This document shows, piece after piece, positions 9,548 to 16,978 of a stretch of DNA of 29,522 nucleotides; the stretch's first letter is position 1, and every line of letters begins with the position of its first letter. Origin of the DNA: Planctomycetota bacterium (GTDB lineage Bacteria; Planctomycetota; Planctomycetia; Pirellulales; Pirellulaceae); assembly GCA_024277285.1 (NCBI GenBank), contig JAJRVM010000033.1, positions 1 to 29,522 of the forward strand, given 5' to 3'. The position numbers and the translations under genes are program-made. The notes below the pieces were generated by a model. The model saw nothing but the letters and a program-made list of their open reading frames with translations. It had not been told where the DNA came from and did no database searches.

Positions 9548-10357
9548 TTATGCGCCGAAGAATGTTGGCCAATCGATGGTACTGTCGCCAAACGTCATGA
9601 CGGATGGGTTGCGCAGGCGGTCCTTGCGATAAGCCAATCGCTGGCCGTCCAGTTCGGTCAACTGGCCGCCGGCCGCTTCAATGATTGCCTGTGCGGCCGC
9701 CGTATCCCACTGGAACGTAGGCACGACGCGTGGATAGAAATCGGCCTTGCCCTCGGCCACCAGGCAGAACTTCAGCGAGCTGCCCATGCTGGTTACGTCG
9801 GCACCGGACAGCCGCTTCAAGAACGCTTCGACGACCGGCCCGGCATGATCGCGGCTGGCCACCACCGTCAGGTGCTCGGGATCTGCCGTGCGCGTCTTGA
9901 TCGGTTGTGGATCACCATCGGCCTCTTGCAACCACGCGCCGGTCGTGGCGTCGCTCTTGACTCCCAAATAACACGTGCCAGAAACCGGTACATGTACCAC
10001 GCCCAACACGGGATAACCGTTATGGACCAAGCCGATGTTGACCGTGAACTGGCCCGTCTGCTTGATGAACTCCTTGGTCCCGTCCAGGGGGTCGACCAGC
10101 CACAGCCACTGATCGGATGCCAGGCTAATCGACTCGCCGTCAGCCGATTCTTCTGATACGACCGGAATCTCCGGAGTCAACCGTTCCAGCTCGGCGACGA
10201 TCAGCCGATGCGAGGCCTTATCGGCAAGTGTCAGTGGCGAATTGTCGGCTTTTACCTCGATCGGCAATTCGCGTTTGTAGAACTCCAGTGCCTTGCGGCC
10301 GGCTGAAAGAGTGATTTGGCGAACAGGCTGCAGCAGCGCAGGGAGGTCAGGTTGCAT
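9548..10357 (-). CDS. cysQ: 3'(2'),5'-bisphosphate nucleotidase CysQ
   Basis: A 269-residue inositol-monophosphatase-family enzyme. CysQ hydrolyses the 3'-phosphate of PAP, a by-product of sulfate activation. Metal-site motifs are all present: VSEESADGE, then WLVDPLDGTKEFI (the DPxDGTxxF signature, here with KEF as in CysQ), GVVHVPVSG, and WDTAAAQAIIEAAGG near the C-terminus. The KEF form and the length favour CysQ over SuhB-type inositol phosphatases. The frame is open for 26 more residues upstream, but those are Pro/Gln-rich and lack family similarity, so I start at the ATG of MQPDLPALL. The ribosome site is weak. No other sulfur-assimilation gene is in the window. Confidence 0.9.
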   Translation of the reverse strand: MQPDLPALLQPVRQITLSAGRKALEFYKRELPIEVKADNSPLTLADKASHRLIVAELERLTPEIPVVSEESADGESISLASDQWLWLVDPLDGTKEFIKQTGQFTVNIGLVHNGYPVLGVVHVPVSGTCYLGVKSDATTGAWLQEADGDPQPIKTRTADPEHLTVVASRDHAGPVVEAFLKRLSGADVTSMGSSLKFCLVAEGKADFYPRVVPTFQWDTAAAQAIIEAAGGQLTELDGQRLAYRKDRLRNPSVMTFGDSTIDWPTFFGA

Positions 10358-10519
10358 GAGTTCGGTTTTTCTTTGTCTTGGGGGGCAGTAAGGGCTTTGA
10401 GGGGCCGTAAGGCCTGCCAGGAGCGGTGGTTGCATTGCTCAACGGTGGCAAGCTGGCACGCCAACGCGCCGACCGGCGCGGGGCAAGCCACGCAAGAATC
10501 TTAGCCGTTTCGGCGGCGG

Positions 10520-10799
10520 ACCGGAACTATGGGGCCGGTCAAGGGTTTTAAGGAATAGATCACTGCCTTGCGGGGCGATTACGGTTTCCCCACACTCAGC
10601 AGCGGTTTTGGATCGAGAGTGGTATGCCACTGAGGCGGCATGACGTTTGCACGTTGAGGTACGGTCACGCTTGCGGCGCGCGCGATGGTCCCGAGGCTGT
10701 GCAAACGCCACCCCAATAGGTCGACCACTCGACACGCACCTCCCACTCCCTGCAGCCTCGTCCTGTCACGCAACTCGACGGGCTGCGGGGAGTTTTTTT
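10520..10799 (+). ncRNA. Possible structured non-coding RNA ending in a terminator
   Basis: No credible coding frame exists here, yet the stretch holds several potential stems and ends in a terminator-like hairpin. The clearest is CGTTTGCAC (10644-10652) pairing perfectly with GTGCAAACG (10699-10707) around a GC-rich 46-base interior. This could be a small RNA of 150-280 bases, but I match it to no known class (6S, SRP, RNase P and tmRNA signatures were not found). It could also be 5' or 3' untranslated sequence. Tentative. Confidence 0.25.
10746..10799 (+). terminator. Intrinsic terminator-like hairpin
   Basis: CTCCCTGCAGCC (10746-10757) pairs with GGCTGCGGGGAG (10781-10792) apart from one T-G wobble, and seven Ts follow at once. 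The loop of 23 bases is long. No plus-strand gene ends upstream: the nearest gene, cysQ, runs leftward. It therefore hints at a plus-strand transcript between 10358 and 10745. Confidence 0.55.
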
Positions 10800-10850
10800 G
10801 CATCCGTCCTCAGAAACGAGGCCGCTGGCAATACATTCAGGAGGGAGACC

Positions 10851-11108
10851 GCAGATAAACGCTGATGACCGCCAATGAAAAAGAGCCCTCCACCGGGCAT
10901 GTCCCGGCCGGAGGCACGACTGGTCAGCTACAAGCCCTCTCGCATTGTTCTCGTCGGACGAACAAACGTCTTGCTATTAATCGCCGCTTTGCTGAGTCCG
11001 AATCGAGACGCGGATTGCTTCTGCATTGGCCGCCGATTTTCAAGCCGGCAATGACTCCTCGGTCACGCTATAGGGAGACCGTTACGGTTTGAACTCGTGA
11101 ACGGTTAC
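10851..11108 (+). repeat. Diverged ~230-bp dispersed repeat, copy A
   Basis: From GGGAGACCG through ATAAACGCTGATGA, CACGACTGGTCAGCTAC, CCGAATCGAGACGCGG and CATTGGCCGCC, this matches 29245-29500 in the same orientation with roughly 70 % identity by eye and few gaps. A hairpin at about 10889-10918 has a CCGGGCATGTCCCGG core. The copy ends next to an exact GTGAACGGTTAC at 11097-11108. No reading frame is shared between the two copies. The rest of the spacer up to 11400 holds no feature I recognise. Confidence 0.75.
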
Positions 11109-11403
11109 GTTTTGCCGTCCGGCCATATTCTTGTCTGTACTGTTTCTTGCCCTCTTCGGTTTCTTGTTTTGGTTGACGTCCTGTCAGTTGTTTTGGAGGG
11201 CAAAGAAGATGACTGGCAACGAAGGTGCATGCACTTCCAGAGCGCCAAACTCGCGAGTTACCTGCACCTCAGCATGCGTTTCCTGGTGGCACGCGGACGT
11301 TGGTCTGGCAAGACGCGTTTTGTCAGCGGGCATGTCGTCTTTCGGCCTTTGTGGATTACGTCGCGCCAATGCATGCTCTATGATAGAGCTGTTATTTGAG
11401 GTC

Positions 11404-11431
11404 TTGTCACAATCCGACAGTCTTCTATCTT
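11404..11431 (+). promoter_or_regulatory. Possible sigma70-type promoter for the HEAT-repeat gene
   Basis: TTGTCA at 11404-11409 and TATCTT at 11426-11431 are separated by 16 bases, and the ATG follows 31 bases later. Matches to the consensus are 5/6 and 4/6. This is weak evidence taken alone. Confidence 0.3.
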
Positions 11432-11462
11432 TGCTGAGCCCTCTGAGATCGGAGCGAAGACG

Positions 11463-12557
11463 ATGCTGCGCACGTTGAAAATGCTGGTCGCGATGTTGTT
11501 GTTGGTTCCGGTCTTGAGTGTTTCGGGGCAGGAGTCACATCAGGAGGTACCGGCGCTGACGTTTGCCGAGGCAGTGGACGCGTTGCGTTCGACATCTCCG
11601 AAGGTGCGTACACAAGGCATGGCGGTGTTGATTGCGTTGGGGCGTGAGTCGAAGCGAGCGGTGCCAGCGATTGCCGAGATTATCAAGCAGCGTGCGCCCG
11701 ATGTACCGGTCGAGCCGTTGGAAGTACTGGCCTATTTGGGGCCGGAGGCGAAAGAGGCGGTGCCGGCGATCGTCGCGACTTTGGAAAAGTACGCACCTGA
11801 CGTACAGCCCGCACTGTTGCACGTGCTCGTGGCGATCGGTCCCGACGCGAAGGCAGCGGTTCCCGCGCTGATCAAGATCACGGGCAGCAAGGAATTTCAC
11901 TGCTCCTATCTTTCGTGTCGCGCGCTGGGTGTGATGGGCGCCGGCGCGAAGCCAGCTGTGGGCGTGCTGATCGACCGTTTGCAATCGGGTGGTGCGTCGG
12001 TACGCCGCAATGCGGCCCAGGCGCTGGGGCGGCTGGGCGGCGAAGTCGCGCCGGAGGCAGCTCCCGCACTGATCAAAGCGATGAGCGATCCGCTTGACCC
12101 GGTCCGCGAAGAAGCGGTGCGCGCGATTGGGCATTTTGGGAAACGGGCCGAACCGGCGATTCCCCATCTCAAGAAGCTGGTCAAGGACATCAACTCGACG
12201 CAACGTACCGAGGCGGCTATGTCACTGTGGCAGTTGACCAAGGAGGTTGACCTTATCCTGCCGGCGATGCGTGAGCACTTGGAAATCGGCGACTTGGAAT
12301 GGGAGGCCGCTCAGGTACTGGCGGCACTGGGGCCAGCCGCTGCGCCGGCTGTGCCGGAACTGACCAAAATGCTGCAACGTGACGAATCGATGAAGATTTA
12401 CGCTGCACGAGCGTTGGGCAGCATTGGGCCTGCCGCAAAGTCCGCGTTGCCGGCCTTGCGCAAGCTGCTCGACAGCGACGAACCGGTGGTTAGGCATTGG
12501 GCGCAAATGGCCATTGGTAAAATCGGTGTTGAAGAGCCGAAAACCAATGACGAATGA
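11463..12557 (+). CDS. Exported HEAT-repeat protein
   Basis: A 364-residue protein with an N-terminal signal peptide (MLRTLKMLVAMLLLVPVLSV, then SGQES). About nine HEAT/PBS-lyase-type repeats of 35-38 residues follow. Each has a helix such as AVPALIKI or AAPALIKAM and a second helix such as RRNAAQALGRLG or IYAARALGSIGP. The fold is a curved helical solenoid used for protein binding, and no catalytic residue is evident. GGAG at 11451-11454 is 8 bases before the ATG. The last residues (KTNDE) and the stop codon are encoded by a copy of the dispersed AATGACGAAT repeat, so the natural C-terminus may have been replaced. Export implies a periplasmic partner, which is unknown. Confidence 0.85.
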   Translation: MLRTLKMLVAMLLLVPVLSVSGQESHQEVPALTFAEAVDALRSTSPKVRTQGMAVLIALGRESKRAVPAIAEIIKQRAPDVPVEPLEVLAYLGPEAKEAVPAIVATLEKYAPDVQPALLHVLVAIGPDAKAAVPALIKITGSKEFHCSYLSCRALGVMGAGAKPAVGVLIDRLQSGGASVRRNAAQALGRLGGEVAPEAAPALIKAMSDPLDPVREEAVRAIGHFGKRAEPAIPHLKKLVKDINSTQRTEAAMSLWQLTKEVDLILPAMREHLEIGDLEWEAAQVLAALGPAAAPAVPELTKMLQRDESMKIYAARALGSIGPAAKSALPALRKLLDSDEPVVRHWAQMAIGKIGVEEPKTNDE

Positions 12558-12570
12558 CGCAATGAGGAAC
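12540..12570. repeat. AATGACGAAT-type repeat spanning a stop codon
   Basis: AAAACCAATGACGAATGACG covers the last codons and TGA stop of the HEAT-repeat gene. The same units recur at 14632-14790. Confidence 0.55.
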
Positions 12571-12799
12571 GGACAAATTGAGTTCGTAGCTGACCCCGGC
12601 GAAGGCTCAGCCAAAGTTCCGAATGCGGTGTCGCATTGGAAGATAGGTATGAAATGAATTCGGCCCGGCAGGGCCGGTACAGCCTCTGCCGGTGCGATAC
12701 AGACGGTTCGCTTGCTGGTATCTGTATCGCCCCTCCGGGGCTTTTCTGGGGTTTTGGGGCATCAGGTTCCGGGGCCTGACGACCCCGGCAACGGTTGTG

Positions 12800-12823
12800 T
12801 TGGCCCTCCGGGCCAAAGTTTTT
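12800..12823 (+). terminator. Terminator-like hairpin inside repeat copy 3
   Basis: TTGGCCC and GGGCCAA pair perfectly around TCC, followed by AG and five Ts. It could end transcription from the HEAT-repeat gene, 243 bases upstream. Confidence 0.45.
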
Positions 12824-12981
12824 CGGCATGGTTGGGCGCGATTGGGGTTCAGCCGCAGCGCCAGAAGGGTGTCACAATAGCGGGAGGGCACGGACCGAAT
12901 TCGGCCCGGCAGGGCCGGTACAGCCTCTGCCGGTGCCGTGAGGCACCGGTGCGGTTAGCCCCATAATCGGCAACGGTTGTG

Positions 12982-13005
12982 TTGGCCCTCCGGGCCAAAG
13001 TTTTT
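12982..13005 (+). terminator. Terminator-like hairpin inside repeat copy 4
   Basis: The stem, loop and T-tract are identical to the hairpin at 12800. A third copy of the stem at 26948-26964 lacks the T-tract. Confidence 0.4.
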
Positions 13006-13032
13006 CGGCATGGTTGGGCGCGATTGGAGAAG

Positions 13033-14493
13033 CTACTCTTTCGGTTCGCGGCGCAGGTTGATCCAATCGACGTGGAACGAACCTTCTTTGTCGATGCGTT
13101 GGAACGTGTGTGCACCGAAGTAGTCGCGTTGGGCCTGCAGCAAGTTCGCCGGCAGTACGGGGCTGCTGTAGCCATCGAAGTAGGCCAATGCCGTGGAGAA
13201 TGCGGGGACCGGCAATCCCAGGGTTGTGGCGACGATGACCACGCGGCGCCAAGCCGAATCAGCATGCGTCACGGCTTGCTGGAAGTAGGGGAAGAGCAGC
13301 AGGTTTTCGAGGTTGGCATCGGCCTCGAAGGCTTCCATAATCCGTTCGAGGAATTGCGCTCGAATGATGCAGCCACCGCGCCATAGCTGGGCGCAGAGCC
13401 CATAGTCCAATTGCCATTGGTATTCCTTGGCGGCATGCTGCAATTGCACGAACCCTTGAGCGTAGGAGCTGATTTTGGAGGCATAGAGTGCCTGGCGGAT
13501 CTGTTCGATAAATGCGTCACGGTCGCCGATCAGGGCTTTCCGTTCCGGGTCCGAGACGACCGGCTTGGCGAGCGTTTTGCTGGCACGCACTCGAGCCTGT
13601 TTCAGGGCGGAGAGGCAGCGCGCGTAAACGGCCATCGTGACCAGTGTGCTTGGCACACCCAGGTCCAACGCGTCTTGGCTCATCCATTTGCCCGTCCCTT
13701 TGGCACCGGCCACGTCGAGGATCTTGTCGACCAGAAACCCAGCACCATCGGGATCCGCGACACTGAAAATATCGCGTGTGATCTCGATCAGATAGCTCTG
13801 CAATTCGCCCAGATTCCATTGCGCGAAGACGTCGTAGATTTCATCGTTGGTCAAATTGGCTGCGTATTTGAGCATCAGATAGGCTTCGCAAATCAATTGC
13901 ATGTCGCCATATTCGATGCCGTTGTGAACCATTTTCACATAGTGGCCAGCACCGCGCGGCCCAACCCAATCGCAGCAGGGGATATCGTGATTAGGGCCGA
14001 CTTTGGCCGAAATAGCTTGCAGAATTGGTTTGACCAGTGGCCACGCCGCTTCACTGCCGCCCGGCATGATGCTGGGCCCACGTCGCGCCCCTTCCTCACC
14101 TCCCGAGACGCCGGTGCCGATGAAGAGCAGCCCTTTTTCTTCCAAGTAGGTGGTGCGGCGTTCGGTGTCTTTGAATAACGAATTCCCGCCGTCAACGATT
14201 ACGTCGCCTGCCGCGAGCAGCGGGATCAATTGCTCGATCACCGAATCGACAGGATGGCCGGCTTCGACCATCAACATGACAATCCGTGGCGATTTCAGGC
14301 TCGCCACCAGCTCTGGGAGCGCTGCGTACCCCTCGATGTTCTTGCCGCCACAGTCTTTGTCGATGAACGATTGCATGGTCGATGTCGTGCGGTTCCAGAC
14401 CGCGACATGGAAGCCATGATCTTCCATATTCAACACCAGGTTCTGTCCCATCACCTTCAGGCCTAGCAGCCCAATGTCATATTGTTCGCTCAT
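13033..14493 (-). CDS. gnd: 6-phosphogluconate dehydrogenase (decarboxylating)
   Basis: A 486-residue enzyme of the oxidative pentose-phosphate pathway, converting 6-phosphogluconate and NADP to ribulose-5-phosphate, CO2 and NADPH in the cytoplasm. The N-terminal Rossmann domain opens with DIGLLGLKVMGQNL. It is followed by DGGNSLFKDTERR, the substrate loop TGVSGGEEGARRGPS, and GHYVKMVHNGIEYGDMQL with the catalytic lysine. The helical C-terminal domain ends QRDYFGAHTFQRIDKEG, as in the long homodimeric class. I start at the ATG of MSEQYDIG. A TTG five codons upstream keeps the frame open, but GGGA lies 9 bases before the ATG. A perfect 13-base-pair hairpin stands just upstream and may matter for control. 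No zwf or pgl is present here. Confidence 0.96.
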   Translation of the reverse strand: MSEQYDIGLLGLKVMGQNLVLNMEDHGFHVAVWNRTTSTMQSFIDKDCGGKNIEGYAALPELVASLKSPRIVMLMVEAGHPVDSVIEQLIPLLAAGDVIVDGGNSLFKDTERRTTYLEEKGLLFIGTGVSGGEEGARRGPSIMPGGSEAAWPLVKPILQAISAKVGPNHDIPCCDWVGPRGAGHYVKMVHNGIEYGDMQLICEAYLMLKYAANLTNDEIYDVFAQWNLGELQSYLIEITRDIFSVADPDGAGFLVDKILDVAGAKGTGKWMSQDALDLGVPSTLVTMAVYARCLSALKQARVRASKTLAKPVVSDPERKALIGDRDAFIEQIRQALYASKISSYAQGFVQLQHAAKEYQWQLDYGLCAQLWRGGCIIRAQFLERIMEAFEADANLENLLLFPYFQQAVTHADSAWRRVVIVATTLGLPVPAFSTALAYFDGYSSPVLPANLLQAQRDYFGAHTFQRIDKEGSFHVDWINLRREPKE

Positions 14494-14520
14494 CTTCGTG
14501 ATTCCCAAAAAAGGTGCTAC

Positions 14521-14552
14521 AAATTCGAATCCGGTGCGACGGATTCGAATTT
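14521..14552. promoter_or_regulatory. Perfect 13-bp inverted repeat upstream of gnd
   Basis: AAATTCGAATCCG (14521-14533) and CGGATTCGAATTT (14540-14552) enclose GTGCGA. The site lies 28 bases upstream of the gnd ATG. It could be an operator for a dimeric regulator or a hairpin in the leader RNA. No T-tract adjoins it on the gnd strand. No second copy was seen in the window, unlike the other palindromes. Confidence 0.5.
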
Positions 14553-14631
14553 CTGGTCAGTGGACAATGGGCCTAGATTCTATAGCGCCCAGTTATAACA
14601 GTGCCACTTAGCCGCCCAGTCGGAGGTTGGC

Positions 14632-14790
14632 TAATGACGAATGATGAAATACCCAATGACCAAACAATGCCGAAATCCGAAGCGCCTGCACGGTTTGAAA
14701 TGCAGCCCTGCAAAAAATCGTCCGATGGGCTGGCCTTCGATATTCGTCATTTCGGGCTTCTTTCGCTATTAGTCATTGGTAATTCGTGAC
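14632..14790. repeat. AATGACGAAT-type repeat forming a large imperfect hairpin
   Basis: Units such as AATGACGAATGATGAAAT and CCCAATGACC on the left face inverted units (ATTCGTCATTTCGGG, TTAGTCATTGGTAATTCG) on the right, giving an imperfect inverted repeat of about 160 bases. A shorter piece lies at 12540-12570. Sequence from 14790 to 15100 holds no gene or repeat that I can support. Confidence 0.65.
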
Positions 14791-15099
14791 TTACCAAAAG
14801 TTGCGATCGCAAAGTGGCGCTGTCCAGCTAGATTCTACAGCTCGATGCGCGGATTCGCAATTAGATCAATGTGACGCGTCAGCGAGCCGAGCCCGTGTTG
14901 ACTTCGAGCCATGACGAATTGCGTGGCACGCACGCCTCGGGCTGGTCTGACGAGAATTCTAGCGTTTGGTTAGATTGGAGAAAACACTGGCTCCGTTCGC
15001 GAAGTTCAAGGCAATTCAAACTCACGCGCACTTGGTGGATTCGATTGGTGATTCTCGCTCACTCAGCCAGTGCCACCCAACGCCCCAGTGCCACCCAAC

Positions 15100-15138
15100 A
15101 AAAGAACGCCCGACTGGAAATATGCCAGTCGGGCGTTC
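15100..15138 (-). terminator. Strong intrinsic terminator on the minus strand
   Basis: GAACGCCCGACTGG (15104-15117) pairs perfectly with CCAGTCGGGCGTTC (15125-15138) around a 7-base loop. Read on the minus strand the hairpin is followed by TTTTGTT. It lies 144 bases past the stop of the small gene at 15282-15614 and probably ends that transcript. Confidence 0.75.
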
Positions 15139-15281
15139 GTGGCGGAGCAGCGCTTCGAAACAGAGACGACTCGAAACGATCAGGCAAACTCACCAAAGTC
15201 GGCACCGTTAAGGCTGGTGCCAGGGCGTACTTGTTAACGCAGTAGTTAAAGGGCTTGATGTTCTGGTCGGGACCTGCGGCA

Positions 15282-15614
15282 TTAGGCCGCACGGCGCGCC
15301 GGAGCTGGTGCCAAAGCGTGACTCACCATGGCACCGGCGAACTGATGGACAATCAAACTGACCGCGTGATCGAGAACCTGCTGACGCTGCGCGTCGGCGA
15401 ACGTGGCGGTCGCTACCTGTCGCAATTCGCGACGCAGAATACTCAATGCTCGACAGCGAATGTAGCCGCAGGCTTCCGGCTTGCTACCGAGTGAACTTTG
15501 ACGCACGGCCAATTCCTGCCAAATGACACTCTGCTGGCTGCCCGCGATCTGCTGAGCCAGTGCAAGCACTTCGGAATCCCGTTGTGCCGGGAAGATCCAG
15601 TCCAAAAATTTCAT
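15282..15614 (-). CDS. Small conserved-looking protein, unknown function
   Basis: A 110-residue protein I do not recognise. It starts MKFLDWIFPAQRDSEVLALAQQ and is mostly helical by composition. Central EACGYIRCRALSILRREL resembles an amphipathic helix with basic residues, and the C-terminus is Ala-rich (HALAPAPARRAA). There is no signal peptide or membrane segment. I call it a gene for three reasons: a GAGGAA ribosome site lies 8 bases before the ATG, the composition is protein-like, and a strong terminator follows on the same strand. It sits alone between gnd and tRNA-Cys. The stop is followed by 143 bases of untranslated sequence without a second convincing frame. Confidence 0.65.
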   Translation of the reverse strand: MKFLDWIFPAQRDSEVLALAQQIAGSQQSVIWQELAVRQSSLGSKPEACGYIRCRALSILRRELRQVATATFADAQRQQVLDHAVSLIVHQFAGAMVSHALAPAPARRAA

Positions 15615-15876
15615 GCACTTGTTCCTCGCATACGTGCTCGTGCCTCAAATCTGGCCGCTCGCCAGCTACCGCATATTCTGACGCTAACGCGTGAAACAAT
15701 GCGCGGGCTCGCGACGACTGCAACAGTTATAGGCATCGAATCAAACGTGCTCCTTTCTTCAATCAGCTCGGCGGACTAACGCATGGTCCCATTGGGCAAA
15801 GTTTGGCGACGCTAGAACTGAGAGCACAGGGTGAGTAGAAGTTAACAAAACGGACTCGCTGGCCACCGCAGGGAAG

Positions 15877-16157
15877 CCAGACAGTCTGGTTTGCGGCTGG
15901 TTTGCCATTTGGGACCCCCTACGGGCTTGCCCCGTAGGTGAACGAGTTTGGCCAGTTACGCCGCAACTGCCAATAGCTCTCCCCTCTTCCCCCAACGCTT
16001 TCGGCGTTGGAGGGAGAGAGGGGGGACGCTTCGTTTCTAGCCCAGCAAACTTCTTCACCCACCGCACAAGGCGGTGGGGGTCGATCAACAAACAGCCAGA
16101 CCGCACCGCAAAGGACCAGACAGTCTGGCGCGCAGACCAAAGGACCAGACAGTCTGG
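15877..16157. repeat. CCAGACAGTCTGG palindromes with a reduced GGGCTTG element
   Basis: The 13-base palindrome CCAGACAGTCTGG occurs exactly at 15877-15889, 16116-16128 and 16145-16157. Between the first two copies, 15911-16086 is a relative of the two-hairpin element: CTACGGGCTTGCCCCGTAG at its left, CCCACCGC/GCGGTGGG followed by GGTCGATC at its right. A different middle contains the hairpin CCAACGCTTTCGGCGTTGG. The flanks 15615-15870 and 16160-16340 show no further gene. Confidence 0.7.
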
Positions 16158-16341
16158 CTCGCCAATTCTGGTTTGCGTCGCGTGCCGCCCTCAAGCTAAT
16201 CGTCCTTGTGAGCCGATAGCAGAGGTTATGAGGCGTTAGCACGCGCCGGGCTGTCCATGTAACCATCCCGTCTTACCTCATCCTCTTGACCGGATTGGTC
16301 GGATTGCCTAACTTACCCGCTAGTGCTCGGGAACAAGCCAA

Positions 16342-16413
16342 GGCGCCGTAGCCAAGTGGCTAAGGCAGCGGATTGCAAATCCGCCACCGCCGGTTCGAAT
16401 CCGGCCGGCGCCT
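16342..16413 (+). tRNA. tRNA-Cys (anticodon GCA)
   Basis: A complete 72-base cloverleaf. The acceptor GGCGCCG pairs with CGGCGCC (16406-16412) and U73 is the discriminator base, an identity element of tRNA-Cys. The anticodon stem GCGGA/UCCGC frames loop UUGCAAA, giving anticodon GCA. The T arm is GCCGG-UUCGAAU-CCGGC. The 3' CCA is not encoded. A terminator follows 17 bases later. Confidence 0.97.
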
Positions 16414-16429
16414 CTTTGAAAACAGTTGG

Positions 16430-16465
16430 CCGGACCGCATTTGTGAAAGTGCGGCCCGGTTTTTT
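16430..16465 (+). terminator. Intrinsic terminator after tRNA-Cys
   Basis: CCGGACCGCA (16430-16439) pairs with TGCGGCCCGG (16450-16459) with one mismatch, and six Ts follow. A partial second copy of the stem side (GCGCGGCCTGGTTTTT) lies just after. It fits as the end of the tRNA transcript. Confidence 0.75.
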
Positions 16466-16469
16466 GTTG

Positions 16470-16978
16470 CGCGGCCTGGTTTTTCGTCGCGCGGCCTGGG
16501 GAAATGGGCCCTCTTTCCAATGTGGGTCGATTGAATCGCCAGCTGGTGCGAAGTCTTGATCACGGTGCATTGCACCGCATTTCCAGGCAATGGTGATAGC
16601 GGTTGGCGGCCGGCAGATTCACTCCAACGCATGCGACGTACCGTCGCCTTTTCAATTGCGGGGCGTCTGCCCCCCACACGAACTGTGTCTTCCTTTTTCA
16701 AATCCCGGCAGAGTGCTACACTGGAGGGATTGAATCGAGTTGCGCGCTTATGACTCTGCCCATTTGGTCTCGGTCCTTCAATTGACCGTGAGAACCCTAC
16801 AAATAGGGCGTTCTTCGACTACGTTGGATAGAGATTGTTGCTTGTTGTGGGATTGGCCCTTGGTGGTTTTTTTGGTTTTTGGGGCTTTCCCCGGCGCCTG
16901 AGTGCTCGCCAATTCTGGCGGCGACGCGATACACCCTTTGGGAACGAAACCTTTTGCAGATAGTGATTTGGCTGCGTT
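16470..16978. other. Non-coding spacer without recognised features
   Basis: About 500 bases between the tRNA terminator and the FHA gene. Open frames here are short or antisense to the tRNA and look spurious. A T/G-rich run near 16861-16890 (TGGTTTTTTTGGTTTTTGGGG) is the only compositional oddity. The FHA gene promoter must lie here, but I cannot place it. Confidence 0.6.

Larger units (their letters stand above)
12656..13027. repeat. TGGCCCGGAGGG modular elements, tandem copies 3 and 4
   Basis: Two copies lie head to tail between the convergent HEAT-repeat and gnd genes. Both open with GAATTCGGCCCGGCAGGG and GGTACAGCCTCTGCCGGTGC. Both end in a stretch of about 58 bases that is identical (12785-12843 and 12967-13025), holding TTGGCCCTCCGGGCCAA and CGGCATGGTTGGGCGCG. 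Copy 3 carries an extra middle section with TATCGCCCCTCCGGGGC and GGTTCCGGGGCCTGACG. Near-identity implies a recent duplication or gene conversion. The second copy ends 5 bases from the gnd stop codon. Confidence 0.8.

Noticed and set aside
10865..11092. 75-codon frame in the 230-bp repeat
   Set aside because: Not preserved in the second copy at 29245, so not under coding selection.
11131..11478. 115-codon plus-strand frame starting with a hydrophobic stretch like a lipoprotein signal
   Set aside because: TTG start, no ribosome site, odd Ser/Arg/Cys-rich composition after the first 25 residues, and overlap with the real HEAT-repeat gene start.
14871..15245. 124-codon plus-strand frame
   Set aside because: Antisense across a minus-strand terminator, low-quality composition, no ribosome site.
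15059..15292. 77-codon minus-strand frame before the terminator
   Set aside because: It runs straight through the terminator hairpin, overlaps the stop of the small gene and shows no domain.
16320..16570. Minus-strand frames antisense to tRNA-Cys (GRIRTGG-type peptides)
   Set aside because: Such peptides are a classic artefact of translating the antisense strand of tRNA genes.
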